Assembly (NCBI RefSeq): GCF_963924675.1
Contig: NC_089220.1
Span: 157,135,770-157,199,769 of the forward strand
Reading direction: 5' to 3'
From: Phocoena phocoena
Taxonomy: Eukaryota; Chordata; Mammalia; Artiodactyla; Phocoenidae
Length of the DNA stretch: 64,000 nucleotides
The translations under genes and the position numbers were made by a program. The stretch's first letter is position 1. Every line of letters begins with the position of its first letter. Shown in pieces: positions 11,246-23,839 of this stretch. Below the pieces are notes generated by a model. It did not search any database. It was not told the DNA's origin and saw only the letters and a list, made by a program, of their open reading frames with translations.

Positions 11246-14200
11246 CAGTCTGCTACGTTGGTGGCCTAGCTCCAGCCAGTTGAGGTAGTTGTTTTGCTGC
11301 ATCCTGAGAGCAGAGGCCAGCCCTTCCAGCCTTGGGCTCTTCCTGCCAAAGCTTAGATCTGTGCACCTGAAGGAAAACCCCCAAACCTTCTTGCTGGGCC
11401 AGTTGTCCCTTTGCTTGCAGATCTACCTTCATTTTCTGACTTTCCAGTAAAAAGAAAAAGTCAAATAGTGTAAATAGACCAAAAGCTGCTTTGAAAGAGC
11501 TCTTCCTCACGGAGGCTCAGAGGGACCCCCACCTTGCATAGCCATGAGCAGACTTCAGGGTTGTCCTTGGAAGAATCAGGAGAAAAAGGTATCATTTCCC
11601 AAAGCCAGGGATAAAAGCTGCAAGCCTTTTCTGATTCCACATGACATTTTTAACAGGTAAGCATAGTTTCTGCAGCTCAGAGAGCACCAAGATTTCTTTG
11701 GCTCAGATGCTCGAAATAGCTCCTGTGGTTGTGAAAGAAGTATAACGAGCTCTAATTGCACTTTTTTTTTGAGTTTGCTGACATTTATGGATGACACAAA
11801 GGGCTCATCACAGTGAAACAGTTACTCTCTCCATTATCATTGTGTTCAGATTTCCCGAACTTCGTATTTGCTGAGCAAGGCTCATCACAGATTCATTAGT
11901 GATGGACAAACGAACTCCGGAAAAGCAATCACTCTTTTAAGCTTTTGTCCATGCAGGGATTCTGACAAAGCCCAGAAACGTTAGTCTGCTGTATCTGCCC
12001 TGCACTTTACTCTCTTACCAAACGGGCTTCTGAAATCTCCACGGCTTCCTAGAACCTGCCCTTCCAATGGCTCCGATTTCAGCTGCAGTCTCTAGCGCAT
12101 TTATGTAAGCTCCGAGCATCTTCCATTTCTTATGCTTCTTCTGCGCCAGGTATCCAAACAACGGATCCTCCTCTGGATTGGCAATACGACGTCAGGGACT
12201 TTGAGAAGAACACACCGAGTATATACCCAGATTTCAACAGCACCCACCTTTTTTGGTGATTTTTCCCTGACACCTAGTTGAGTGGATGGTACAGGAAGGG
12301 CATTGGAGGAGGCCTGGATTGCTTCAGGGACCAGCCACACTCACACACACGTAGTCACTCTTTATCATTCTCTCTCCCATTGGAGGGCCTGTTTTCCTGC
12401 TTTTAACCTTCCATCACTATGCAGAAAAAGCAACCAGCCGTGCGAGATCGAAAGCGAAATGCAGTTGCTGGATCTGAAGTCGGTCCAGCAGTGGGTGACA
12501 AGGAAGTCGTGGCGGCTGCCTTTCGTTCTGTTTTTGGAGTCTCGGGAGCTGGAGCCAGTGTCCGCTGTGAGGTCACACTTCTGACTTGAAGGATTATTTT
12601 TGACTCTGTAGGCAGAGTATCAGAGCTTTAACCTCCAACCTCACAGCTTGTCAGGGTCCTTAGAGCCTCGAATCCAGAAATGCCATTTAAACGCCCCCCC
12701 CTCCCGCCAATCTCTTTCCTCAAGGCCTGTGAAACCCCCCGTGGCTGTGCATCAAGTTCCGAGATCACAAGAGTCAGGATGACCCGACGTTGTCATCCTG
12801 GGGAGGGCGAGGCCTGTAGAGATAGGAATCGAGGGTGTTCCCGTGCAGTCCCTTGCTGATGTACTAGAAGATGAAGAAATCATTTTGAAAGTCAAAGTAG
12901 AGAGACCCGTGGATTTGGAGGCCGTAATTAAATGCCATATGTTAGCACTAACACGTTGAAAAGTTGTTAATTAATTCAGGCCGCCCCGAATCCAGGTGTG
13001 ACTTTGACAGATTGTACACCGGTGTGTTAGCACAGACTTACAATTAGGGGGGTTTTAAAAAATGAAGTTTCTAGTCCCTGAACTTAAAAAAGTCCCCACT
13101 TGTATTTAATGTTAACCCCTTCTCATTTATACTACGGAAGGGGAGCCGGCAGTGGTCACTGGTATGAGTCCACTTTCAGTTCTGCTACTGTTGTTGACGG
13201 CAGCAACCCCACCTCTGCAGCACGTGGTATATGAAGTATTTCCCCTCATACATTCGTTGGTTATCCTAAAGGAAAACAGACTTTTTCTTTAGAGGGCAAG
13301 CACCTTATCTTTTCTTTTCTTTTTCTTTTTCTTTTTTTTTAGTTCCCCTGAAGCACTTAGCAGAATACTGTGAACATGTTAGGTTTATCTAAGCAATTGG
13401 CATTCTTGTGGCTTGAAGAAACTGGTGAGATACTTAACTGCCCATGAATACTTAGGAAAAGCCCACCAGGAAGTTCATCAAACATTGATGAAAAAGTTCA
13501 GTGATTTCAAGATAATTAAGTTTGTTTAAAATGTTGACAAAGCTGTTTAGCGATCCTTAGAATGGGGATCCTAGGAATAAAGATTTTCACTGGAAGAGCG
13601 GGAAAACTCACTGAGAGGAAAGCTGGATCTTTGTAGCTATTCCCATTTTGCCAGTAAAGCAAACAGGGCCCAACTGTGAAAACCACAGAGCTACTTTGGC
13701 TTGCAGAAGGTTGCCAACATCCAGGTTCCTTTATACATGCACACACGTGCCGACACACACACACAGGAAAGGCAGTTAGCACTTTCAGTAGCGTATGGAG
13801 GGTGCAGATTTCCTTTTCTTTTTAGCTAATACTTGTTACTGAAAAAAGTGACAGTTATCTTTCATTTCCCTGCCTGAGTTTACCCCTTCATTGTGCCTAA
13901 GAAGTCAGGATTGCTTCGTAAACGGTTTCCATTTTTCGTAAATCCATCTTAGGAAAAAAGTCATACTTGAGCTTCTCGGGAGCTGCGCATTTAGTTGACT
14001 ATAGCATCCCGCACCCTGAAGCTCAAACCCCGAAAATTGTCTTCGCTAAATACCGTCATTATCGGTTTATCAGGGAAACCAAGGACCAACTGGGACTTTA
14101 TCCTTTGCTTTTGTTTGAAAACCTGATTCTTCAGGATAAGAAGAAATACAACAGAAATTTTTTTCTACTCGTCAAGGTATCAGCCATAGCTTCCTCGGGG

Positions 14201-15169
14201 TAGGAGTCCCAGAGATGAGGGCAGGAAGGGATCAGGGCGGGGGGCAAGAACTACAGCTGCAAGTTTTCCCTCCCTCCCCAGCCCCGTTTCTGCCAGTCCC
14301 ACCCGTTCCCCTTCTGCTTCAAGGGAATGCCACGTGCCCTCAGGGCCACTGGAGTCCTCGCATGCTGAGGAGTCTGGCATCGCACTGGAGGTCAAAGGCT
14401 CCCGTTGGAAAGAAAGCACCTCTTCTGGGGCATCTGATGCTTCTAATTCTTAGACCCCAGTGCCAACACAGCCCTCAACTTACTGTGCTTTCACCAGTTC
14501 CTGGTAGATCATCGGTAGTCCACTTAACTCTGACAGGAGAAAGGAGGACTTCTTAAATTTAAAACTCTTCATCTACATAAAGCGAGTGGAGTCCTCAGCA
14601 GCCTCTGCTGAGGAATCAGAGCCAGTGACACCCCCTTTCTCCCTGAGGAAGGTCAACACAGGCGGTGGCCCTGGACCACCTGTGACCTTCCTTCTGCATC
14701 CGGCCCCTCTCTGCAGATGAAGCAGAAAACGGTCCATATTGTGCTTCAGTCAGGCTACCTTCCTCTGTCCACCACAAAGACAGTCCTTATTCATTCCTGA
14801 CTCTGCGCCTTGTTCGGTTAGTACGTGATGCCCCCAGCACACTACCAGTCCATCCAGACCCTGCCCGTGCTTCTTAAAGTCCGGTTTCAATTCCACATCT
14901 AACATCAAGCCTTTCTCAAACCCTGGTACCCGATTCATAGTTCACAAGGATTGTGTAATTGTGGTTTTCAACCTGTATTCTTCGGAGCCCTCGTTTCTCT
15001 GCGTTGTCTTGGGAGCCGCCACCAGTGTGGAGAGAGAGGCTGGGTAGAAAGCGATGCTGAAGTCCATGTTCAGGTGCTTCATTCAGCCAAAGCGTGTAAC
15101 CAGGCTGCCTTCTCTCCACCACTTGAGAGAGAGAGAAAGGAAAGAGAAGAGGAAAAAGAATCAAGTTGA

Positions 15170-15300
15170 AACCTTCATTCTATGGATGACAAGACTCAGG
15201 CCCACAGAGGTCAGCTCGTCCTCCAAGGTCACCCATCACCTTCATGGCAGCACTGGAACGAGGACCAGGGTCTCCCAGTCGCAGCACTGCCCTACCCTCC
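15170..15300 (-). mobile_element. MIR-like fragment, antisense
   Basis: CTATGGATGACAAGACTCAG, CCACAGAGGTCAGCTCGTCC and AAGGTCACCCATCACCTTCA resemble the reverse complement of the MIR core. Confidence 0.55.
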
Positions 15301-17153
15301 CAGCCTCATCTGCCTCCTCTGGGCTTGTCAGAAACGCAGAAGAGTGAGCAGAACCCTGGGCTGAGGAAGGTACCAGATCCTGGTGCAGGTTGGGCCACCT
15401 CCTTGTAGAATGATCCTTGGCCAGATCCTTCCCCCTGCTGGGCCTTGGCATATCTTTAGAGTCAGACAAAACGTCTTTCACGTCTGTTACTTCCGGCCTG
15501 GGAGTCTACAACTAGGAGCCCTTAGCCCCTCAGCACCACCCTGGTCCAATATAGTAGTCACATGCAGCTTTTAAATTTTAAATTAGTTAAAATTACATCA
15601 CGTGAAAAATTCATTTTCTCGATCACACTAGCCACCTTTCAAGTGCCCAGTGGCTACACATGGTTTTCGCTACTGGGGTGGACGTCACAGACCAAACTTT
15701 TCCCTTCTCCCCGAGTTCTACTGGACGGAGCTGCTTCAGTAAATGAGTCTCTGTTCCATTATAGATCTTCCGTCCCGGCTCCTGGAAGACACAGACCAGG
15801 GATTCTGACTTACGTACCCGAAGCAACTGGCCCTGGCAAGTCTAGAATACACTCTTGCCAGTTAAATCATAATGAGACACTTACTGTCCAGAAAAAAAGA
15901 GTAAGAAAAACAGAAATAAAAGCCAATTAAATCGCAATGACAAGATTATAATACAGATATAAAATGATCCCGTAAGCTAGGACTTTCTGAAGTGCTGGTG
16001 TAGCCGGCTATCTTTCTTTCTTCCTTTTTTTTTTTTTTTAATTCTAAGAAATGGATTGAAAGGAAACATGGGAAATAAGCAAGACTTCTCCCTGAGGGCT
16101 TCTAGCACGATGTTTTGCTCTGTCTCCTACAAACAGCTCCAAACACTGTCTTGAAATCCATGGTAATCGTGCCTTTGAGGCTGAGTGTAGGCCAGTTATC
16201 CTGAGCACAAGCATGTCAGTTTAGGGAAACAAATCTCCCGCTCACCAGAGGTAAACCTTCCCTAGCCTTTACCCGCTGACAGCTTCCAAGGTTAGAATTA
16301 GCACGTTGTTGCCCTGACGCCCAAAAGGCGTTTCTGTTCATCAAGAATCCTACCTCCAAGTGGGCAGAATAGCATTATTCCTTCCTTGTTCTTTCTTTGG
16401 TGACGGGTTTCACCCCGAGATTGGGGCCGCCCTGACATGATTCTCAAATAACCGCAGCCCCACTCACTCGGCCACAGTTGCCTTCCGCTTTAGTTGTAAG
16501 GTGCAGACCCCGTGTGCTGACCTGGGTAGGGCTGCGTAGCCAGTGCTATGGACAGAAGGCCCCTTAACCAGCTCTCTGGAGAAATTCACATCTCTCCTGT
16601 CTCCTGTTCTCATCTGGACCAGTGGGGACAAAGCTATTTGAAATCAGGGAAGGAGAATGTTTTCTTCCACTGAATCCTTTGTTAAAAGTTTTGTTTATCA
16701 GTTTTCCACTATATCTGCTTCTGTTATTTTTCCTCTCCCGATCTTTCTCTTTCGCTGTCACTCAAGTTAAAAGAACATCTGCCCCCCAAAAAAAAAAAAA
16801 AAAAAAAAATCTGTATCCCAAAATATCTCTATGGGACAGTAGCATTTAGCAGTTACTTAGAGCTTTAACATTTTAGTAAACATATTACTGCTTCCAAATG
16901 GGGGGAAAGGACTTAAAAACAGTGTTTCGTGTCCTTTGAAGATGTTTTATTAATAAACAAGCTCCCAGTGTTGGAATAGGAGCCGAGATGCCGAGCAAGG
17001 GTGGGGAGAGCAGAGACGGCACGTGTGGAGGAGGAAGGTGGCCTGGGTGTCTGAAGAGTTAGCCTCGGGACCCAGTCGGAGGTGGTGATGACGCATTGAT
17101 TACGAGGAAGAAGGTGAAGTGGCCTTGGCTCATTCATTATTTCTCTCTCCTAG

Positions 17154-17288
17154 CCGTGGAAGACAGAAAATTGTTCATAGGAATGGTTTCGAAGAAATGT
17201 AACGAGAACGATATCCGGGTGATGTTCTCTCCATTTGGCCAGATAGAAGAATGCCGGATCCTCCGGGGACCCGACGGGCTGAGTCGAG
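17154..17288 (+). CDS. CELF2: CELF2 exon B: first part of RRM2 with RNP2 (135 bp)
   Basis: The exon is 135 bp, lies between a CTCTCTCCTAG acceptor and a GTGAGT donor, and starts and ends in phase 1. It encodes [20 protein letters not shown] and then [19 protein letters not shown], ending in PDGLSR and the first base of a Gly codon. KLFIGMV is the RNP2 strand of the second RNA-recognition motif; the following helix and FGQIEEC strand are typical of CELF RRM2. As I recall the paralogues, Val-Ser after IGM, Asn in KKCNEND and Pro in MFSPFG fit CELF2, where CELF1 has Ile, Thr and Ser. Because entry and exit phases match and 135 is divisible by three, skipping would keep the frame but remove 45 residues, about half of RRM2, probably abolishing its RNA binding. 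Confidence 0.98.
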
Positions 17289-19084
17289 GTGAGTGTGCTC
17301 TCTGCAGAGTCTCTGCCCTTAAGTGCTAATTGGAGCTCTGTGTCCCAGTCAAGGTAGACATAGCTCCCACACGCAGCAAGAGGTCACCCTGAGATACGTC
17401 CTGCGGGACGAAGTTATCCAACCCAAACTTTTCACCATAGCTGGAATGATCACCTTTTATTTCTCAAGTCAAGAAGGTCCTAGTGGCAGCATATTAGCCC
17501 AGGTTATCGCTGTCAGACGGGAGGCCCACAGGCTGCCCTGCCGTTACACATCCCTCTTCAATCTCACGTTGAAGGAGCTTTGGGAGGTATGAGGGAGAGA
17601 TGCGGAGAGCGAGAGAGAATGTTTGCTGCTCGCATCTTAGTCTTCTGGCTTTGTGCCTGTGCCTGGGAGAATGCTGAGCGTGTGGGCCTCTTGACTGAGA
17701 AATAAACCAAGAAAAAAGGCCCCTGTCCCCGCATAGTGCAGATACAGACTCAGGGTAACCAGGCCTGTCTCAGGGCATTAGGGTTTTATGGCAAAGAGCA
17801 AAGCTCCTGGAGTCCTAAACACAGGGATCCATTAAGTGACAGAGAAGTGACTTCGTCCAGGAGAAGCTTGTAGGTTCCTCTTTGTCACCGTGATAGAGGC
17901 AAAGGCTGGGGCTTCGAGTGAGGACGAAAACCAGTGTTTCCGCGAGCAGCCACGCAAGGTAGCTGGAGATGACTCTCTTCTGTCCACGTTTACCTCCCCC
18001 TTTGACAGACCCACACGCCTCCCTCCTTAAACCGCTTATAAGGCTTGTCACCGTGTTCCCAGCCATCTGACTAGTTTCCTGAGTCAGCCCAGGAGGCCCA
18101 GGGGAAGACGCACATGGAAAACACATTTCTCCATTCTCGTAAGAAATCCGTCTTTTCGCAGCACAGAGAGGATTTCATTCAGTTAATGGGGTTTCCATGT
18201 AGAAATGTCTTTACATTCCCCATCTCTGGTTCTGGGACTGCACTGCCCGCGCCCCATGTTGAAAGAAAAGGTTAAGCCTTAAGTATCAAGGGACTAGTTT
18301 TCATTCATCTCCCTGGTCTTACGTAAACTCAGCACCCTGGGAGGAAGAACATTTGTTCTTTTGACTTTTAGACATAAAGCTTCGTGATGCCAACTGCTAG
18401 AATCGAAGGCACAGGGAACAAAAGTTTTCCACCTACCTCCACCTCCAAAGCCCTGAAACAGAGGTGGTCTCGGGGGAAACTAGGAGGGGGAGGAATGACT
18501 CCAAGCTTGTGATCCCTGTATTTTCTTCTGAAGGTGGTTTTAAAAAAAAAAAAAAAAGGAGGAGGAGGCCTGGAAATGACACTTAACACTCGCTGAAAGA
18601 TGGGAGTCTAAAAGCTGAGCAAGACATGATGTTGAGTGGGGCCCCTAAACAGCAGACCCAGTGCCTCAAGCTAATCTGTCACTTACCACGTGTGCCTTTA
18701 CCAGTGTCACCCAAAATAGTTCCTTGTGCTGGGCACCCGCATCGCCTCTGGTTCCCATCCGGCCTCGCAGGCAGAAGGATACCAGGATTTCGATCCTGGG
18801 TCCCTCTGTGCCATCCTGGAGATACGCACCAGGAGAGCTTATCTTCACATCTGATCCAGGAGAGGTAGATAGGCAGACAGACCAGGAGAGCGAATACCAC
18901 GGGAAAAAGCAGCGGGGCCGAGGAAGAATTAAGTAGGCAAGAAAGACAAAAGAATATTTTTGCGATCCCTCTTCTGCTGCCAGTTTAGTAATAAGAACCA
19001 CTGTTGTCTCCCTGTGACTATTCTCAGTCACAACTTGCGTGTTATCATTGCACTTTTGCATTTGCCAAGGTGTACGGCTTGGAG

Positions 19085-19290
19085 AAAGAACCGATAGGCA
19101 TAGGGAAATGTATAGTGCCTTAGAGGTCAGTGACCCTGGGGCCCAGTCCCAGAACTTCTCCTGACATGAATCATGGGCGTGGTCCATTCATTTTCCTGTC
19201 TCTGTCCTCAGTTTCCACATTCGAAAATGGCAGCAGTCTAAATATCTGCCCTGCTTGTCTGATAGGGCGTGATTAGCTACTGCCACGGTA
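19085..19290 (+). mobile_element. MIR-like fragment
   Basis: TCTGTCCTCAGTTTCCACAT, TCGAAAATGGCAGCAGTCTA and CTTGTCTGATAGGGCGTGAT follow the sense MIR pattern with high divergence. Confidence 0.55.
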
Positions 19291-21911
19291 GGTTTTTTGT
19301 AGAGCCAGGCCATCCATAGTGTTTCAGAGACCTTGACTATGAAGTAGGAATACTGGACTCCTGTTTTCCCTCTGCTGATTTACAAACTGATTCTCTGCCT
19401 CAATTTCTCCATCTGTCCAGTGATGAAGAGCATTGGTGCCTAGAGATCCTTGAGCGTATGTTAGCTATTTTTGCAGATGAGATTTTTTTTAAATGGTCAA
19501 AACTTTCACAGGAAAGGGTGTCAAGACACTGTACTTGATGGGAGAACCTGACCAATTCCATCTGCCATTTGGTTGATGAACCAGGACTTGACACCAGAAG
19601 CAGCCTGTTTCTGAAACAAGTGATGAGAGCACTTTCATCAATATTTTATGCAACTGCTGGTTCAACGTAAAGAGTAGAATCCTCCTCCCTGCCCCCCGCT
19701 TTTTTTTAAACAGAAAAATAATTTCTGATTTTCTGGCAAACGGATGAGAATTCCCTGTGGCAAAAAAAGAAAATACTCATTTATTCTCATTTGTTCTGAG
19801 ATATAAGGACAGACAGTGTTGCATTTTTCAATTAGCAGGACCCAGGGACTCCCGGGTGCTGGGGACTACTCCTGAATCAGTGATTTGTTGAAAGAACAGT
19901 TCTCTTTCATGCTACTCTTTTGCTTTCATTAAAGAATTGACGTTTTCAATCAAATATTAATAAGTGCGGCGCTGCAGATCAGGGGCGCTCAGCATTTCTG
20001 GTCTCCACGCCTGTTGCTGGCTCAGCTGTTTACAAAATAAATAAAAATGAAGTGAAATGAAAGCTTGGCTGCTCTGAAAAGTACCTTGTAATACTAAACC
20101 AGGGTGTGAGTTAGTCAGTAGGAAAGGATTTAAGTCGAACCATTTGATTATAATGAGGGAGAGGTGCCCTCGAGTGGTTCACTTTTCTTGTTTTTGCTTT
20201 TGCCCAGTTCAGCTACAAGAAGGAAGACAGAGGAGGCAGTTAGTAGCCCTGGGTCCCCAACAGGCGTCACGTGTCGTTCATTCTCTGCCACATCAGTGGT
20301 TGGCATTCCTACCTGGCAGGTGTTAACCTGAGGTTCCTCCAGGCTGTTGATTCAGTACCCCTGCCCCAAATCAGAGTAGTGGGCTGCCAGGACCCACATC
20401 TTTGTACCTATTTAGCCCTGCTATACTTTCAGTTAGAATCACTGTCTTTAAAAAAAAAAAAAATCATGATCTACACATTGGCAAGAAAGACTATTTTAAA
20501 AGTCCCATAGTTATTCACCATCACCCAGATCTGTGTCATGTTTTAAAATGGGACCTCTCTGCCCCATCCCGCTGGGAAATTGTCATGCCTGTACATAGAC
20601 AGCACCTGCCAAGCCTGTTGAAACCACTCAACGAACGTTAGGACTCTGCCTCGCTTTACGCGGTATGCCCACATCTGAACGTGCATTTTTTCCCCTTTGG
20701 GGGCAGTAACCCATTCTGCCGTTTTTTTCTGATTTGGAAGACCTGGTTTGAGCTGCTTTCACGCCCCTTAGGATACTCAGATCCTTCTGCAGTGGCAGAT
20801 CTACCTCTCAGGCCCGCTGTGTGAGCCTTCATTGAGAGAGCAAGCCAGGGTAGCACAAGCCCACACATGGCCAGTGAAATGAGATGTTTGCTCTCGGAAT
20901 CAAAGCTTGAGGCTTCTGAGCCAGCATACTTACTGGACAGTGTCACCTTAGCATGTTGATTTCCTAAAATACACATGTTCTCACTTACCCACAGTCCCCC
21001 AGTCCGACTGGACTCTTTGGGTACAGTCTGCCAGGTTTGCTGTACCATAGCAACCAAATATCTGTAACTCAGAGACAATGAAGGGGTTGATTTCATTTTT
21101 CTTTCCCATAAACTGCAGTCAAATCTTCACTGCCATTTAAGGTAACCTTCTGCTGGTTTAAGGATATTCCAGCTGTGTTTATGGTGTTCCAGCATTCTCC
21201 TGCCAAAACCTTTGACAAATGAATTGGCGGTATCTTCAGGGATGTTAGCGACCACAGACTGGATTTAGCCATTAAATCCTCATTTATTTTCGTTATATCT
21301 GATCAGGATATGGGGAGAGGGCTTTTGACTTTTAAAACGTACATGGAGAGGACTCAGTTCTGATCGTGACATTTTAGTCTTGCCCACGTGGTACCCAAAT
21401 GTTCAGATATGTGGAAACCTTTATCAGATGCCCCCTGGGTTATTAAATGCATCTTGTCATGCTGCTCTGGGTACAATCTTCCAACCTCATCTCAGGGATG
21501 AGATTTTTGCCAACTATAAAGTCCTAGTCCGCACTCAGCCTCAGGTGCCATGAACGAAAGATCTCTCCATGCCAAGTCTAAATAAACTAACCCAGCGTTG
21601 GGGATTGCACATTAGAGGATTATTTTTGATGCTCCAATGTTATACTCATAGCATATGTTTAAACCCTGCCATTGCTCAAAAGATACTGAGAGGAAAAATT
21701 GGCTGCATTAAGATCTTTCTACAGCTGAAGAGGAATTTATAAACAAGTTTCCATAGGCTGAAATCTTCTCAGCCACACAAGTTATTTTAAATTATGCTTC
21801 CTTCAGTTAAAATATAGCAGCTGTTGCTCCTCTTTCAAAGAAGCAGCAGAAAAGCAAGAGACCCTGGCATCATTGTATGTGCTTTTAAAAGTGCCTCTAC
21901 TTTTTTCATTA

Positions 21912-21944
21912 CTTTCTCTCTCTTTCTCTCTCTCTCTCTCCCCT
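21912..21944. repeat. (TC)n tract
   Basis: A nearly pure CT dinucleotide run with a few T interruptions. Confidence 0.85.
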
Positions 21945-23406
21945 TCTTTTTGATGCAGAGCAAGAATTTCATCTAGTTCTCTCAAAATTCTCATGTAGCC
22001 TAGAGAAAAGGTAGAACACCTGAGTTTAAGATATCCTTTCAACTGAAATGACAAGTGTTAATAGCTGGGTTCCAAAATCTGCTCTGTGCTTTCCTTAGAT
22101 CCTGTCTGTAGGAGGAAATGACTTTGAGAAACCTTTCCCCAGTCAATCATTTATCTATTTTAGCAGCAAGAAGACAACCTCACTGAAATAGGAGGAGTTC
22201 AGCTCCTTTCATTTCTATGAGCAACCTCTGACACTCTGAAAGTGGAGACAATAAATAGTGGCAGGCTAAATTACAGGTTGGACACATTTACAGAGGGAAT
22301 TTTTGCCTTTTTTTTTTTTCTTTTTTGCTATTATGTATTTGGAAGCTTTGAGACAGTAATATATGGGCTATCTTACCCCACCCCCCAAAAATAGCTTTAT
22401 TTGTCTTGGTACCTGTATTTTTTTTCTCCCAATCTAAGTTCTCCAGCATTTTGGTCGGTCACCAGCATGCGCAACAGTCTAGAACGGTTGAGGGCTGACC
22501 CTATAAGGTCGGAGCAGTTGTCCGTCAAGACCCAGTAGACTCTGCTGTACCCAGAAGCTCATCTTAGAGAAGAGGACAGCTGACCTGAGTCATTTCTGTC
22601 CAGCGGGAAGTCATCTGGCTGGTTTGTAGAAGAAGCCAGCAGCCCATTTTGACTGTAGGAGCTTGTGTGACCCTACGTTAGTGAAAAGTGCAGATTTGAG
22701 GGCCCACCCCAAAGCCAGTGTTTTCAGTGGTGCTGAAAAGAAAATGAAAATCTAGCCAGGACCTCCTGTTTTAGAGATGTTACAAAGGTTAACTGGCTAC
22801 CAACCCATGGAACATTTGGTTCTGAAGTCGCTTAGCTTCATCCAGAGCGGCAGAGAGAGTGAATCTTTCAGCACGTGCTCCCATTTAATAAATGACAGTA
22901 ATTTTCTCCCTTAAGTAATTGAACACAGCACCCAGTAGGGAACTTGACAGAGCCCCTAGGAGGCCGGTTCTCTCTTACTGCACCACTGCCGGTAGAATAA
23001 AAAAGTTAAAGGAGTCATCAGATTTGTCAGATCAGTTTTTTGGATGGGATGAGGACTGTATAATTAGAAGCATCAGTCAGCCTTTTAATTGCAGGTTTCA
23101 CAGAGGGGAAGGGGCAATGGTTCGAGTTTATGGAGAGATCATTTCGTTGTTCTCTTGCTAAGACTTTGCTTTTGAGACCTGTTAATTGCTCGATCTTTCT
23201 CCCGAACTTACTTACAAAAGCTCTGCCTGCTCTGAAATTGTGGTAGATGCATAAACTCTGCCTTACTGATTTTTGTTGACATTTTACATTTTTTTATGCA
23301 TTCTTAACCTCCGTTTAGAAGCTGTTGGTTTGGCACATCCTACCAGATAATAAGAGCAAGCAAAGTGAATGAAACAGGCTTCTTGACTCCTAAAAGCAGA
23401 GTTAGT

Positions 23407-23620
23407 GGGGCTTCCCTGGTGGCGCAGTAGTTGAGGGTCCGCCTGCCGATGCAGGGGACGCAGGTTTGTGCCCCGGTCCGGGAGGATCCCACATGCCGCG
23501 GAGCGGCTGAGCCCGTAGGCCGTGGCCGCTGGGCCTGCGCATCTGGAGCCTGTGCTCCGCGGCAGGAGGGGCCGCGGTGGTGAGGGGCCTGCGTACTGCA
23601 AAAAAAAAAAAAAAAAAAAA
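23407..23620 (+). mobile_element. CHR-type tRNA-derived SINE, sense, with 11-bp TSD
   Basis: It starts GGGGCTTCCCTGGTGGCGCA and includes a pol III A box-like GTGGCGCAGTAGTTGAG and a B box-like region near GGTTTGTGCC. It ends in a run of about 20 A. The flanks GCAGAGTTAGT (23396-23406) and (23621-23631) are a perfect target-site duplication. This short form is characteristic of cetaceans and their relatives. Confidence 0.95.
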
Positions 23621-23712
23621 GCAGAGTTAGTCTGGGCTTCCTATGGCCTCAAATATGCCTCCATTAGATGATTTGCTTGTGCCTCTACTGTAGCCTCCAG
23701 ACAGGAAATGAA

Positions 23713-23839
23713 GGGACTTCCCTGGCGGTATGGTGGTTACGAGTCTGAACTTTCACTGCCGAGGCAGAGGATTGATCCCTGGTCTGGGAACCAAGATCCC
23801 ACAAGCCACGCAGCACCAAATTTTTTTTTTTAATTTTTA
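23713..23839 (+). mobile_element. Short tRNA-derived SINE, sense
   Basis: It reads GGGACTTCCCTGGCGGTATG, then a B box-like GGATTGATCCCTGG, then AGATCCCACAAGCCACGCAG and a T/A-rich tail. AAATGAA flanks it at 23706-23712 and 23840-23846. It is a different, more diverged subfamily than the SINE 90 bp upstream. Confidence 0.8.

Larger units (their letters stand above)
8923..17153 (+). other. CELF2: CELF2 intron A-B (8,231 bp)
   Basis: The intron runs from GTAGGT to a pyrimidine-rich acceptor (TTTCTCTCTCCTAG). It contains a (CAAAA)n run near 9417-9445, several MIR-like fragments (10203-10345, 11045-11245, 15170-15300), an AC-rich patch near 13737-13766, poly-T near 16025-16040 and poly-A at 16789-16810. 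I saw no young SINE or L1 and no coding sequence. The open frames in it, including a 171-codon antisense frame at 9179-9694, have no recognisable domain. Confidence 0.85.

Noticed and set aside
18325..18350. REST/NRSF-like half site (CTCAGCACCCTGG)
   Set aside because: Only the left half fits the RE1 consensus; the right half does not.
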